This document shows positions 35,401-48,496 of a stretch of 64,000 nucleotides of DNA, piece after piece. The notes under the pieces were generated by a model. The model was not told the origin of the DNA, ran no database searches, and saw only the letters and a program-made list of their open reading frames with translations. The translations under genes and the position numbers were made by a program. This DNA comes from Marsupella aquatica (lineage: Eukaryota > Marchantiophyta). The stretch covers positions 16,678,001 to 16,742,000 of the forward strand of contig OZ316898.1 of NCBI GenBank assembly GCA_973895155.1, read 5' to 3'. The stretch's first letter is position 1. Each line of letters begins with the position of its first letter.

Positions 35401-38400
35401 TTGTCAAGGATGGAGGTCATCAATACTTCATCAAATTCCTAGATAGTCCCGACGTATGTGCCGAACAGCAAGCTATGGCTGCATTTGTACTTGCTGTCAT
35501 TGCAGATGGTCATCCAAGGGGTCAAGCAGCTTGTATTCAAGCTGGATTGATCAGTATCTGTCTCATGCACATTCAAGCAGCAGTCCCTAGAGAAGGACAT
35601 GGTACAGAGACGCAGCCGGAGCCAATTCTCTTGCAGTGGTTATGCTTATGTCTAGGCAAGCTTTGGGACGGTGCTCCTGATGGTCAAGCTATAGCTCACA
35701 GGGACAACGCCAAAGCAATTCTTGCGCCGCTTTTGCAAGAACCTCAACCTGAGGTGAAGGTTCCTCTTAGTAATCAATATGCATTTCAATAAACATCTTG
35801 GTCACTCACCCCCGTCCCCTTTGTTTACCCCTCGTGGCCTGTTTGCTCGAGTAATGGTTATTGTTTTGTAGTGACGTCTTCTCTAGTCTTTTGCTTTCTA
35901 TATTTTTCTGCTAATATATTGACTATTGTGGCTTGTATTGTTTTGCTTACGATCTCTAAAAATAGCTTTTGAGGAACTTCAAAATATTTTGTAATGAGTT
36001 TTGTGCAACGAACAGAGTCTGTAGCAACTATTGCAATCGCCATTCTCGATGTTCTAGACATTAACTCTCGAATCGTTTGTGTGTCGTTTCGTGTAGGTTC
36101 GTGCATCCGCAACCTACGCATTGGGCACATTGGTGAAGGTACATACTGAGCCTATATCTGACAACCCATCTGGGGCAGAGGACGAGGATGAAGATGGACT
36201 TAGTGCAGAGAGAGACATAGCTCGGAGCCTCTTGAGAGTACTTTGTGATGGGAGTCCTTTGGTCAGAGCGGAGCTTGCGATAGGTGACTGACCTACTCCT
36301 ATCTTGGATCTCTCACCTCCGTTCAATCTCATGCAATACCCTGTGATATCTGATTGAGCTAACGGTTTCGCTCTTTTTAGTTGTCCAGTTGTAGCAATTT
36401 TATGAGGAAATGCTGGCAAAATATTCATGTTCTACGTTGATCGTAAATCTTAAGTTCTATGATTTAAATTTCTTAAGTTTCTTATGAGTTAAATTAGTTA
36501 CCAGTACGGGTTGTTCAATATTGAACAACGCCCTGGGAATCATTTGCACCACAATGAATTTGTAAGTCGTGGTATCTTTGCTTCATTTATTCATTCGGAT
36601 GAGAGGTCAGCAATGCAGCAAGATACTAAAGTACTTCTTACTCTTACTTCTTACAGCCCTGGCACGACTTGCCTGCGGGCATAATCGTCTCTTCAGGTCT
36701 GCAGCAGCTGCCTATTTGAAGCCTCCATCTAGTAACATCATGTCACCAACGTTTACGGCAAGTAGGAATGCTGGTTACGCATCATTAGCATTTGCAGGAG
36801 CGAATGTAATGGACCCAAGTACAGGCCTGCGAGTAGGTCTGGAAGGGACAACCCCACCGCGGTCGATGCGATCAGTGATGAGCAGCAGTTCATTACCTGT
36901 ATCCGGAAACCTCCAAAATTCTCCATCACCTGAAATAACCTATACAGAAGAAGCAAGATCATTAGGGAATGGTTCTAGCAGTAATGGAATGAGCAGATCT
37001 TGGAGAATGAGGGGAGAGGAGGGTGGAGTATATGTACAGTGCGTTGCAGCAGTATATGCTTTGGCTAGAGATCCCTCTCCTCGTGTCGCAAGCCTTGGGC
37101 GGCAAATTTTACGTACTGTCGGTGTGGAAGTTGTAGTGAAGCCTCTAATTAGGACATCTAGTGGACCTGGGCACCAGCGACAGTTGTCTGTACCTGCAAT
37201 ACCTCCTTCGCCTTTGCCTAGTGGATTGGTGCGTTCTACTTCGTGGGTGGCATCCACTTCAGGTGATTGGTGTTCGTCTTTGGATCTCCTTGCTTAAGCG
37301 TTGTGATTTCTGATTGGTTCATATCAGGATGGGAGGCCCTTCTTGCGGTCTACTTCCCATTCATGAAAACTGTGTTCAGTATTAAGGGGGCTGTGATGAG
37401 ATGAACTCCAGTGCTGTATCTATGAGCAGAGAACCGCATGTGATTGTTACCTGTCTGATGACTTTCTTCTGGTTTGTACAGGTAATCTTGCGAGTACGTT
37501 TAGAACGCCTCCTCCAAGCCCTCCCTCTCGGCCAAGTTTTCTAACAAGCCCAATGGGGATGCGGAGAGTGTCATCTATGGAGCAATTTGCTTCTGCCACA
37601 TCGGGGCCCCGCGACATGTCGAGGTTACCACTCCGGATTTCTGGAGATATAGGAATAGCAACAACATCTCCTGTTTCGAGATCTGCTAGCTCTACTGGGT
37701 TAGTCGATCCAGCTATGGTGGCGGCTGGTCTGGCATCTGTAAGCCTTGAAGCTACTCTACCTCAATCAACTCTGTACAGCTGGAGCTGTGGCCATTTTTC
37801 AAGGCCTCTCCTTGTACCTACGATTGACGATGAGGATGAAGTGTTAGCCAGAAGGGAGGCGCGAGAGAGAATGGCTGACGAGGCATTATACAAATGCCAG
37901 CATTCGAGTGAGTGGTTAAGTTCAACAATGGGGCTGACCTTTCTGTACTTACGAAGTATCTTGCCGTTTCGGTGAGGTTGTTGGTTAGCAATGCGAATGT
38001 TTTCGTTTGCTGGCTAATAACATGATGATTGCTATCTTTTGAAGTGATGGACGGACTGAAAACACGCTGTCTGTGATATGAGATGAATTGGATCTTCACA
38101 TCTGTTCTGAGATGGAGGTGACACAAGCTAACACTAAAAGGTCTATTTTGTAGGCGTGACTAAGGTTAGCGATCAGATTGCGAGCTGTGATACATCGTCA
38201 GAGATGGGCACAAAGGCTGTGCTGTTTCATCCATTTGTTCCACTAATTTGTATCGCTGACGAGAAGGAGACAATTAGGTAGGATTGTAGTCTGAGTGAGA
38301 AGTCTCTATCCAATTATCAAGATGTATGTCTTGTAGATCTCGTTCTCGAGATGCATGTGCTGTTTCTGAAGGAGTTTGTTCTGTTGTTTGCGCGTAACAT

Positions 38401-40523
38401 AACTTCGTTCACTCGTTATTTTGTTTCTATTAGGATATGGAATTACGAGGACGGGCAAACCATCAATTCTTTCGACAATCACAACGCTCCAGATAAAGGG
38501 GTTTCGAAGCTGTGTCTACTTAATGAGCTGGATAACAGTTTGCTGTTAGTAGCATCAAGTAAGCCGCAAACTACATGTTTCGACTATACAATGTATCGAG
38601 CATGCAGATCTATTTCATGTAGCTAAAGTTGATGTTATATTGTTGTTAGATGATCGGACAGCTTCCCAAATGACGAGGCTTTTGCTTGTGGGTTTGAGCA
38701 GGTGATGGGAGCGTAAGGGTTTGGAAGGATTACATGGAGAAAGATAAGCAACGCCTTGCCACTGCTTGGCAAACAGTTCAGGGTCATAGGCCTGGTTCTC
38801 GAGGCATTAGTGCTGTTGTAGACTGGCAGCAATCATCAGGTTTACTGGTATTGACCGATCCCATGCCTTGGCATTACATTTTCACTATTTGTACTAGTGT
38901 TTCCGAAAAGCTTGTCTTGCTTTCCTTCATGCAGCTGAAATGTGTACGGTATCTATGCAGTATGCGTCTGGTGAAATCTCGTCTATAATGGTTTGGGATT
39001 TATACCGAGAACTACTTCTCTCAAGCATCCCATCTCGGTCTGACAGCTGCATCTCTGCGATCGTAAGTATAGCAAGTGTTGATGCAAAGCCTTTTGGTTT
39101 GAAAGGATTGTGGAATAACTTTTCCTGCGTTAAAAACTTCTGGATTGCCACCGCTTTGCTAAAATAGTGACTGGCGTGCAGTCTGCATCACATACGCACA
39201 GTATGCAGTTTGGAGCTGGTTGCGGTGATGGCTATGTAAGAATTTTTGACGTGCGAACAAGTGAGATGTAAGTTTTTGACTCTATTGACGTGTCATTTCT
39301 CAGGATTGAGAGTTTTGTATAAGTTCGCATTGAATTTGTAGCTGTCCTTAGTCTTGTTGGAGTGTCCCATAAGGCCCACTAGAGTTTAGGATTGTCAAAA
39401 CAAGGGATTTCTCTAGCCCAAAGTCAGTAGGACGTCCATCCAACGCGAGAGGCTGGCTTTTAGCAGATCGTTTTCGTTGCTCCTTTATTTGACATGGCCA
39501 ATCTTACTTCATGATGTAGGCTCGTCGCTGCTGTGAAAGCCCATTCTCAAAGAGTTGTGGGAATCGACTTCCAACCTGGAATGGATTCAGTGAAGGTGTC
39601 TATCTTGACGCTGTCTCTTTTCAAATGTTTTGGAATTATATTTGCTTATATGTTACAATGATGCACAGAGACTGTTTATATTTGTTCTTGTCCTGGAATT
39701 CAAATTATAATGTGAGGCTCAAACTTTTCGTACTCTTGTGGTGCGATCCTCTCAATTCCCTCGCTATCCCTCTACTACTTGAAGGAGATTATAAAGGAAA
39801 CCTCTGAATATTGATATGTCAGTAATTCTTACGAATTGGAAGAAACATCGGACATATCCTTTTTCAGAACCAGTACTCCTTACCTGTGATTTCTTTTAGA
39901 ATCGTTCTGAACTTAGGTTCTGAATTTGTCGTACTACTGAGCGAACCACTCGGGGACTAGGGTTTCGGGTTTAGGGTTGTGCAAGAGATGTCGAAAATGA
40001 TGAAAGACTTCGCCGCTATGATGTGATCGACTTCGGCCGAGTGTGGGAGGATTTATGCGTGCAATCCACGGGAATTGAAGGGACAGCCTTTCCATGCTGG
40101 CCCTGCACAAACTCTAGAAGTACACTTGTACTGCATTCTGACGAGCAACGTTGTCATTGTCTGTTGATTGTGATTGTCCAGATGGTATCTGCGTCACAGG
40201 CAGGAGATATTAAGTTCCTGGATTTTAGAAATAACTCGAGCCCTTATCAATCTGTGGAGGCTCATAAGGGTCACTTAACATGTTTAGCTGTTCATCGACA
40301 TGCCCCAGTTATTGCCAGTGGTTCTGCAAAGCAGTATATCAGAATATTCAGCAGCACAACTGGTGAGCCATTGAGCATGGTGCGCTATCACAACAGCTTT
40401 CTCGGGCAAAGAATAGGACCTGTCAGCTGCCTTGCGTTCCATCCCTACAGTGTGCTCCTGGGAGCCGGGGCGACCGACTCAATTGTATCAGTTTATGCTG
40501 GAGAGAGTCACAGCGCCAGATGA
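29412..40523 (+). CDS. RAPTOR: RAPTOR, TORC1 scaffold subunit (23 exons, 1,395 aa)
   Basis: Exons: 29412-29711, 31298-31400, 31661-31743, 31885-32043, 32319-32435, 32732-32892, 33096-33250, 33363-33507, 33640-33718, 33913-34014, 34211-34294, 35074-35184, 35385-35753, 36097-36283, 36657-37262, 37482-37907, 38154-38277, 38434-38558, 38702-38847, 38961-39062, 39182-39267, 39520-39595, 40182-40523. All introns are GT..AG and all phases agree; the total is 4,188 nt. The start MALGD matches plant RAPTORs. The N-terminal caspase-like RNC domain has [12 protein letters not shown] (His199) and YVFDCSAA (Cys242). HEAT-like repeats span about 330-750, e.g. [12 protein letters not shown] and [16 protein letters not shown] Ser-rich variable linker follows (about 730-1,000), then WD40 repeats from about 1,065 ([35 protein letters not shown]). 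RAPTOR recruits substrates to the TOR kinase in the cytosol and at endomembranes. Length is close to that of Arabidopsis RAPTOR1. Confidence 0.96.
34359..34690. repeat. Three ~115-bp tandem repeats in RAPTOR intron 11
   Basis: Three units share ACCAATAATGAAAAG, CATTCGAGAGGCAAGTGGTGA and GGGAATGACAATAAAGGA with small differences; the third is the most diverged. They lie entirely within an intron. Confidence 0.85.
34692..34950. repeat. Two ~125-bp tandem repeats in RAPTOR intron 11
   Basis: Two copies of a unit running from GAGAGTGTTTCTTGTT through GTCGATGATGGAGGTAC to TTAGCTACTTGCGC, with scattered differences. They are directly downstream of the unrelated triple repeat. Confidence 0.85.
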
Positions 40524-41768
40524 TCCATGTTCTTGCCTGTCCTGTCCCTCTCGTGCCATTCTCATACCTGTGAGTGGCGACGGATGCAGAGGGCAGGCGT
40601 CATTATTGTAATTGTGTCAGGCTTAGATTTAGGGCTCGAGAGCTAAAAATTCTTTACAATAATTCAGTAGGACGAATCTGTAATCGGTCTAGGTCGGGGA
40701 AGGGGGGGAAGGGGGAGTAAGGTACAGCCTAAGTCACTTCGTTGGTGCGGGGTTCCCATTATTGAGCAATCCTTCACGAAAGGATTGCCTTGTGCAAAAT
40801 GTATGTAATTATATATGTTCCTGTCTTCTACCAGATTTTGTCTGGACAACTCTCTGTAGAAATGTTACCTCAGTGTTGATGCCATCGGCTCTGTCGATAT
40901 TTCGGTGCGACGATGTGGAAATTGATTGTATCAAAATCTTTAGTTTGCTGAAATCTTCTAATTGCCCTTGTGGCAGTCTGAAATCTATGGGACCAGATTC
41001 AATATATTGACGAATTGATCCCGGAAAGTTTTATGAAAATTGAGTCCTCATATGTTTGAGATCTTGATTACATCGAAGTATGTTCTGGTAACATTCTTAC
41101 ATGATATTAGGTTTTTGATTGTTTAGGGGTGATGCCTTGGGGTCTCTAGTGAGTTGCAGGCTGACTCGGGGCTACCCAGCACAGCATGTTTGGTAATGAA
41201 TGAAATTTATTACCATGTAGGACAAGGGGCAAGAAAGAAAGCCGATCTACAAACGCGAAACAGGATTCTGAATGCCGCATCGTGAATTTTTTCTATGTAT
41301 TTTTCAGGGCAATCTTGGAGAAAATGCACCGTCAAGATTTGAATCACCTTCTGATTTTTCACTTTCTATTTTTTAGTGCAATCTTGGAGAAAATGCATCG
41401 TCAAGATTTGGATCACCTCGTTTAGGGACAGGATTCTCCTCTAAAACAGATAATCTATCAGGCGTTTAAACTATCACTGTCCGTGTAAAAGGAGAATTAT
41501 CCAATACTTCACTTTTTCACATTTCTCTCCTCTAGGGTGAGACTTTGCCCCCACAATTTCAGAACATAAAATAAAAAATGGTGAAACCTACTTTGCTTCA
41601 CAGTTTCAAAATTAAAAAAAATAAAAATTGGTGAAACCTGGTGGATTTTGTGGGAAAGTGGCACTTAGTGCGATAAGGACCCATTTCTAGTGCCCATTCC
41701 ATATGTGCAAATAATAGCACCTCCAAACTTGAGGTCTTTGTGGCACAATGCACTACCACTTTGCGCCT
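40524..41768. other. RAPTOR 3' flank with short tandem duplications
   Basis: The first part is probably 3' UTR. Two duplications are visible: a unit around GCAATCTTGGAGAAAATGCA (about 41,310 and 41,382) and one around TTGGTGAAACCT (about 41,580 and 41,630). No gene is recognised. Confidence 0.55.
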
Positions 41769-41778
41769 TTTGACAAAA
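41769..41778 (+). repeat. 10-bp target duplication, left
   Basis: TTTGACAAAA, identical to 49,119-49,128, flanks the foldback element. Confidence 0.85.
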
Positions 41779-42018
41779 CAGCTTTTTATTATATAACCCC
41801 CCAAACTGGTAGTTATTAGTATATTGCCCCTAAAACTAATATATTTAGTATACTGCCTCCCAAATTGTATCCTATCACTTTTAACCCGAGTACTTGATCA
41901 TTGTTGTGTTCTGATTGGCCAAAAAGTAACCATAGTCGATGACCAACCTTACCACAGTATCATCTTCGCCCGGGCTCAAGGCACAACCGTGTTTGATCAG
42001 TGTGTATGGAGTCAAAAG

Positions 42019-42353
42019 TGTTAAGAATTGCTTTTAGTTTAGTGACTCATAGGTTACGGCACTTAGGCTAACCACAGTTAGGATCTTAGCTGAGGTTAGG
42101 TTAGTCGTGTGTGACATTGTATATACTTGTTAGGCTAGTGTAAGCCGCTGGTGTGTGGTGCTTACTGATTGTAACGGAGCAACTTGAGGAAAAGGGAGAG
42201 CATGTGTGTTCGTTTACTCTTGAAGTAAAACTTGAGTGTTCGTGTGGACGTAGCCTTGGAGAAGAGGTGAACCACGTAGAGATTGTGTCGAATACGTGTG
42301 CATGGAATGAGTCATGGTTGTATGGTCGTTGCGAATGACATCTTAGTTCAACA
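42019..42353 (+). repeat. Copia 5' LTR (335 bp)
   Basis: Starts TG, ends CA and pairs with 48,497-48,831 at the same length. About 3% of positions differ between the LTRs. Confidence 0.95.
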
Positions 42354-42355
42354 AT

Positions 42356-42367
42356 TGGTATCAGAGC
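42356..42367 (+). promoter_or_regulatory. Copia primer-binding site (initiator tRNA-Met type)
   Basis: TGGTATCAGAGC lies two bases after the 5' LTR and is the usual plant initiator tRNA-Met complement. Confidence 0.92.
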
Positions 42368-43215
42368 AAGCCTGGGAGGTGACGTTGAGGTGATCAAAAT
42401 TTTCGTGACTTGTTGGTGACGGTTTTTCCAGCGGTTAGAGTTGGTGGATTTTACGGAGATCTATCGCATGGAACTTGGAGGTGTTGGGCTCAACGGCTAG
42501 ATCGGGGCAAGGGCTTTCCGACGGTGCAAAGAAATCTCTGAACAGAGTTCGTGGTGCGGAGGAATTCACGTTTCCGTCGTTCTGGATTTTTTATGATTCG
42601 TGCTCGACGGTTTTCTTCGACGGTTCTTTTGGGGGGGAACTGAGATCGTTTTCCCGACGGTGTGAGCTTTGTGGTGCGCGAGGCGTCACAATCTTTAGCT
42701 CAAATCGTAGATCGGGCAAAGCTGATCATTTCGGTAGCTGGTTTGCTATCGAGGGTGTAGTGAGTGCGATGTACCAAGCAAAAGAGCCGTTCTGAGTTTC
42801 TGACTGGCTATGGAGTCTTCTTTTGACTAAAACGGGGTTTCTTGTCGTTGCGTTCGACTCAAAGGAAGAAACGGGAAGTGCAACGGCTCAACGGAGAGAT
42901 CGCGGTGCAGTGGTCGTTTTGAGTCCAAGATTGACACTTGACGCGGAGTGAAGGAGTCGTGACGGGAATTTTTTACTCTGCTAGAGTTGCAAACGGTGCC
43001 GGTGCAATTCGGTAACATTTCCCGTCGACAACTAGTCTTTATCTGGTGTAAAGTGATAACGGCAATGTGAGTAACCCAACAAATTTATTTTTTGTTCATA
43101 TTTCCCTTAGAATAGGGCTTTTTTGGTGGTGTGTATACACACCCTCCCGACCCTTGCACCCCTGTCAATACCCCGTTGGCGATCCCCTCCTCCTCCTCGC
43201 TAATACTCCCATCGC

Positions 43216-43345
43216 GGACGTCCCGGACGTCACAGCCGGTGCGGACGTCCCAGACGTCTCGGCCGTCCCAGACGTCTCGGCCGACACGGACGTCCCAGAC
43301 GTCCCGACCGTCACGGCCGTTCCGGACGTCCCGGCCGTCGCAGCT
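43216..43345. repeat. GACGTC minisatellite in copia leader
   Basis: Eight GACGTC palindromes lie within 130 bp, in units of 12-18 bp rich in CCGGACGTCC and GGCCGTCCC. It is open in several frames on both strands because of its repeat nature (e.g. repeated VPDV). It sits in the unusually long 1.7-kb stretch between the primer site and gag. Confidence 0.85.
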
Positions 43346-44062
43346 CCATCCCTGCCCATTTTGACTCGGTTTTTTACTCCACGGCCCCCTGTGCACTGCC
43401 TGGCCCGTCACGCGTCTAGACGACGCGGATGCGCCTTTTTTAAGACAGTATTTTTGTGTTAAGGGGCTTAAACCCCCTTAGGCCCAGTTTTTTACTCCTT
43501 TCCAGGCTCCTCATTCGTTAAACGGCATCCCGGGCCCGGTGACCCACCAAATTAACCGCTTGGACAGGGGGAACGGCCCCCTGTGAGACCTGTTGCACAG
43601 TCCAAGGAATATTCCAAAAAAAACAGAGAGCTGTTTTTCGGCCTTTAGTCAAAGATTCCAAGGTCCGAACAGTAACTTTTTTCGGATCTTTTTTGGCAAG
43701 AACGTAGCCACTGAAGCTAGCAACGCGGTGCACCACTCGATTTGAATTTCTGACGACGGGTGGTACTTGGAATTTTTCTTATTCCCCAAGGTGGTCAAAA
43801 TGGGGAAGAATTTTTGAGTTTTACCCACCCCGACCGAAACATGAAAAAGTTTTTCGTCGGAACTCGATTTCAATTTTGGATTTCAGCATTGGCTTGCTAG
43901 GTTGGTGGGCTAAGTGGCGGTGACAAGTTTCAAGTTTTTTGGAAAGTTGCGAAAAAAGACATTTTTTCGTGATTTGGATTTGAGTCAACGAGAAGGAAGG
44001 AAGGAAAAAGCATATAGGGAGTAGCATAACAATAGCACGTGGAGAACATTGGAAGGACAACG

Positions 44063-44940
44063 ATGGCATCCAAGTTTGGAGGTGTCAAGTTTGAGGTGGA
44101 AAAATATGATGGGAGAAGCAGGTTAAGGGAATTCTTTGTGCTATGGGCCTAGATCATCTGCTATCAACTCGGGAGGAGTCTAGCAGTGAGGAGGAGATCC
44201 CGTTGAGGAAATGGAGGCAAGAGCAAGTGATTGCTGTGAATGCGGTTATGCTGTATCTGAAGCCGCATATCATTAAGAAGCTGGACGACTACGAGGATTG
44301 CGTATCCTTATTCAAGGCCCTCAGAGAGAAGTACTACCGAGAGGATGCCTCAGATCGGTTGTACAAGAAGTCTCTCTTGATGAGCTTGAGGCTAAAAGAA
44401 GGAGGCAAGCTTCGAGATCACTTGGATGAATTCGACAGCCTAGCTGTAGATTTGTCAAATCTTGGCAAGGGAGTGGAAGATGAAGATAAGGCATTGCTTC
44501 TTCTCAGTTCCTTACCCCCATCGTATCAAGGTTTGAAGCAGGTTCTCTTGTAAAGAGATCTCAAAACCATTTCATATGATGAGGTGGTAAGCTCTTTGTT
44601 GTCAGATGATGCACACAAGAAACTGGGTCATGCCCAGACACCATCTTCATCTGGCAGTGCATTGAATGTGAACCGCGGGAGGACTCAACAGCGGATGACT
44701 GGTGAAAACAGGTCCTTTTCACAAACGTACCCCTCACGGAATAGAGGCAATGAGAAGGCTCGGTCTAAGTCTAGATCCAGGTCTAGAGAGAAATCTCTAG
44801 AAAGGAAACCAATTATATGCTGGAAATGTAACAAGCCTGGCCACATGAAATGAGACTGTCGAGTCAAGCAGACTCATCAACCATCAGCGAACGCAGCCAC
44901 TGATGTTGATATGATTGACTTGCTTGATGATGAAATCTTG
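44063..44940 (+). pseudogene. gag: Copia gag, decayed
   Basis: It opens with MASKFGGVKFEVEKYDG at 44,063. About 25 nt are then missing, and the frame shifts before GLDHLLSTREESS (44,146). It runs through the helical gag segment (YKKSLLMSLRLKEGGKLRDHLDEF) to TAA 44,551, continuing in frame. The zinc knuckle CWKCNKPGHMK, then a TGA where Arg is expected, then DC is at 44,818-44,860. The stops fit CAA to TAA and CGA to TGA. Confidence 0.85.
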
Positions 44941-47900
44941 TGAAGTCCAGATGTTGCCCTTTGCATTTCATCCAGTAACAACGGTGATGAATGAATTTTA
45001 GATTGTGCCTGTACCTATCATATTTGTTGTATGAAAGAGTTTTTTACTTCTTACTCAGTATCAACCGGTTCCGTGTTGATGGAGAATGATCATCCTTGTC
45101 AAATTGTTGGAATTGGATCCGTGAAAATTTGTATGTTTGATGGAGCCGTGCGAATAGTGAGTAATGTCAGACACATACCTGACATGAAAAAGAACTTGAT
45201 TTCTCTTGGAATGCTGGAAGCAAATGGATGTCGGTGGAGTTCTGCTGATGGTATTCTTCAAGTGTCAACCGGAGGCAAGGTTGTCATGAAGGGTAAGCGG
45301 CACAAGAATCTATATTTGTTGGAGGGCAACGTGATTTGTGAAGAAGCCAATATAACTAGATCTCAAGGCGAGATGACTCAGTTATGGCACTGCAGATTGG
45401 GACACATGAGTGAAAAGGGTTTGACGGTACTTTGCAGGAAAGGACTTCTTTCTAATTTGAAATCTACTAAGCTAGATTCTTGTGAACACTGTGTGCTTGG
45501 GAAGCAGCACAGGAGAACCTTTGGTGTTGGAACTCACAATACCAAAGCTATACTTGAGTATGTACATAGTGATGTGTGGGGTCCAGCCCCAACCTCCTCA
45601 CTTTCTGGAAAATTGTACTATGTCACGTTCATTGATGATTACTCACGGTATGTGTGGATCACATTTCTACATGCCAAGTCTGAAGTTTTTGGCACTTTTA
45701 AGAAGTGGAAAGCCCAAATTGAGAATCAGACTGGATCCAAGGTGAGATATCTACGATCAAATAACGACGGGGAGTACAGTTCAAGTGAGTTTGAACTATA
45801 TTGTGCAGAGCAAGGGATTACTCGTCATCTCACGACAGTTTATACTCCTCAACAGAATGGTGTTTGTGAGCGGTTAAATCGAACACTATTGGAGCGATCG
45901 AGGAGTATGTTGAGCCAATCAGGTTTATCGCATGAATTTTGGGCTGAAGCTATAAATACGGCAGCTTATTTGGTAAATCTTTCTCCTTCAAGTGCAATCA
46001 ATTTCAAGACGCCGTTTGAAATGAGGTATAGACGGCACGCAGACTATCAGGTTTTGAGAGTCTTTGGAAGTGATGCATATGCTCTCACACCTAAGCAGAA
46101 TCGATCTAAACTAGATTCTACTTCCAAGAAGTATCTTTTTCTTGGTTATCAACCAGGTGTGAAAGGTTACAGGCTATGGGATCCAGAAGCTTGTACGTTG
46201 CTTGTCAGTAGAGATGTATCCTTTAATGAATCCAGATCATCAAAGGAGGGGGAGAATGCTCAGGCTTCCCGTACTGACAAAGGTAAATCTCCTATCCTGG
46301 ACCATGTTGTGGGGGAGATTGGTCATGAGAGTTTTCATGACATAAATGAAGGAGGTGCTCCGAGAATGGAGCTGGTTCCAATACCTTCCCGTACTGACAA
46401 AGGTAAATCTCATATTCTGGACCATGTTGTGGGGGAGATTGGTCATGAGAGTTTTCTTGACATAAATGAAGGAGGTGCTCCAAGAATGGAGCTGGTTCCG
46501 ATATTGGAACAAGAGGAGCAAGTTGTTGTTGGAATACCTCAAATTCAACCAACAGAACAAGATCAACCAGAATCATCAGCTAGAAAATCAAGACGTACTA
46601 CTCGAGCTCCTACAAGGTATGGACAATGGACAGATTCATCAAGGTTAGATGATATTGACATTGCACCTGAAGATGATGACAGAGCACTGATCTCGGAAGA
46701 AGGAGAACCTTCTTCTTATCATGAGGCGTGCATTTCAGACGAGAAAGATGAATGGAATGCAACGATGCAGAGGGAGTTGAAATCTTTAAGTGACAACAGA
46801 ACATGGGAGCTGGTGCAACTACCAAGTGATCAACAAGTGGTGAATAGCAAGTGGATTTACAAGCTGAAGGACAACTCTTCAGATGGAGGAGACAAGATAT
46901 ACAAGGCAAAGCTTGTTGCCAAGGGATTCACTCAAGAGAAGGGAGTGGATTACAATGAGGTCTTCTCTCCAGTTGCCAAGTATTCCACGATACGAATTTT
47001 GTGTCAACTTGTTGTGTTTTTTGATCTGGTGTTAGATCAAATGGATGTTGTTACTGCTTTTCTCTATGGCACCTTGGAAGAACAAATTTTCATGAGGTAA
47101 CCACTGGGCTTTATGAAGAAGGGGCCAAGAGAGTTTAGTTTGCAGGTTGCTTAAGTCCTTGCATGGATTGAAGCAAGCTCCTCGACAGTGGAACAAGCGG
47201 TTTGATGATTTCATGCTTGTACAAGGATTCACTAGGATGGTGTATGACCCTTGTGTGTATACAAAATCAGTCAAGAATGGTGTGTTTGGTTTGCTCATTC
47301 TGGTGCTCTATGTGGATGACATGTTGATTGCGGCTAAGGATCAAACTGAGGTTGACAAACTCAAAGCAAAATTGAGTTCTGAATTCCGAATGAAGGATCT
47401 TGAGAAAGCCAAGAGGATCTTAGGTATGGAGATTACGAGGAACTTTGAAACTGGACAATTGTGGCTGAATCAAGGCAAGTATGCTGAAAAGGTACTTGCA
47501 AGATTCAACATGGAAAATTGTAAGCCAGTAAGTATTCCTTTGGCTCCACATTTCAAGTTATTATCGGCTTTCTGCCCCACGGATCCAGTGGAGAGAGGCT
47601 TGATGACTAAGGTTCCTTATGAGAAGGCAGTGGGCAGTCTAATGTATTTGATGACATGTACCAGGCCTGATCTAGCCCTAGCAATGGGCAAAGTGAGTAG
47701 ATTCATGTCAAATCCATGGAAGGTACATTGGGAGGCTGTGAAATGGATTCTCAGGTATCTTAAGGGCACAATAGACTATGGTCTGTTGTTTGATAGTAGA
47801 TCAAACAAAACCAAATCTTTGGTTGACTATGTAGATTCTGACTATGGAGGCTGTCTGGAAACAAGGAGGTCAACGACTGGGTATGTGTTTACTCTTGGAA

Positions 47901-48292
47901 GAGGATGCATAAGTTGGAGATCTACCTTGCAGAAATGTGTATCTCAGTCTACTACAGAAGCAGAATATGTTGCAGCAGCAGAAGCAGCAAAGGAAGCAAT
48001 TTGGTTGGATAAGCTGATCACTGAGATGGGATTGGAGCATGGAAAAATGACTCTTCATTGTGACAGCCAAAGTGCGCTTCACCTAGCTATAAACCAGGTT
48101 ATGGATAGCAGGGTGAAACACATTGACATCAGGTACCATTTTATTAGGCAAGCAGTGTCTGATAAAATGTTTGAGCTAGTCAAGATTGATGGAAAGCTCA
48201 ACCCGGCTGATGCTTTTACCAAAGTGATTCCTTTGGAGAGTTACTCAAGACACCGTGCTACTTTGCAAGTTTTGCATTTACAGCACAAGTAG
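44941..48292 (+). pseudogene. pol: Copia pol (protease remnant, integrase, RT, RNase H), decayed
   Basis: After stops at 44,941 and 44,993 the segment ILDCACTYHICCMKEF is the protease region. From 45,031 a 689-codon frame holds the GAG-pre-integrase motif (LWHCRLGHMSEKGL), the integrase Asp residues (HSDVWGP; LRSNNDGEY) and Glu (NGVCERLNRTLL). It then holds the start of RT (WIYKLKD, AKLVAKGFTQEKGVDYNEVFSPV). TAA 47,098 interrupts IFMR(Q)PLGF. A one-base frameshift near 47,137 moves the rest into another frame from 47,147 (LLKSLHGLKQAPRQW). RT YVDDML is at about 47,308. RNase H has DSDYGG, STTEAEYVA, DSQSAL and the final HIDIRYHFIR. It is Tnt1-like in layout. The nonsense changes fit C-to-T on one strand or the other. 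Confidence 0.9.
46264..46503 (+). repeat. In-frame 120-bp tandem duplication in copia pol linker
   Basis: Two 120-bp copies (40 codons each) begin at about 46,264 and 46,384 with TTCCCGTACTGACAAAGGTA. They lie in the variable linker between integrase and RT and keep the frame open. Confidence 0.9.
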
Positions 48293-48496
48293 AGTAACTT
48301 AACAATATGTAATTTCTGTATATGGGTTACTCAATCCTGTTATGACTACGGCTTAATTCTAGTTAACCCTTAGTTAACCTTAAATGGTTTTTAGGGGGAC
48401 ACCTATGGTTTGAGGTGATTGTCTAGAATTTCCCGCTGAGTATCTCATCTGGATAGCAGAAATTACAGACCCCAAGACTAGAGTCAAGGGGGAGTT

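Noticed and set aside
43085-43411. Protein-coding gene in the copia leader (108 aa minus, 131 aa plus)
   Set aside because: The frames are open only because of the GACGTC minisatellite periodicity.
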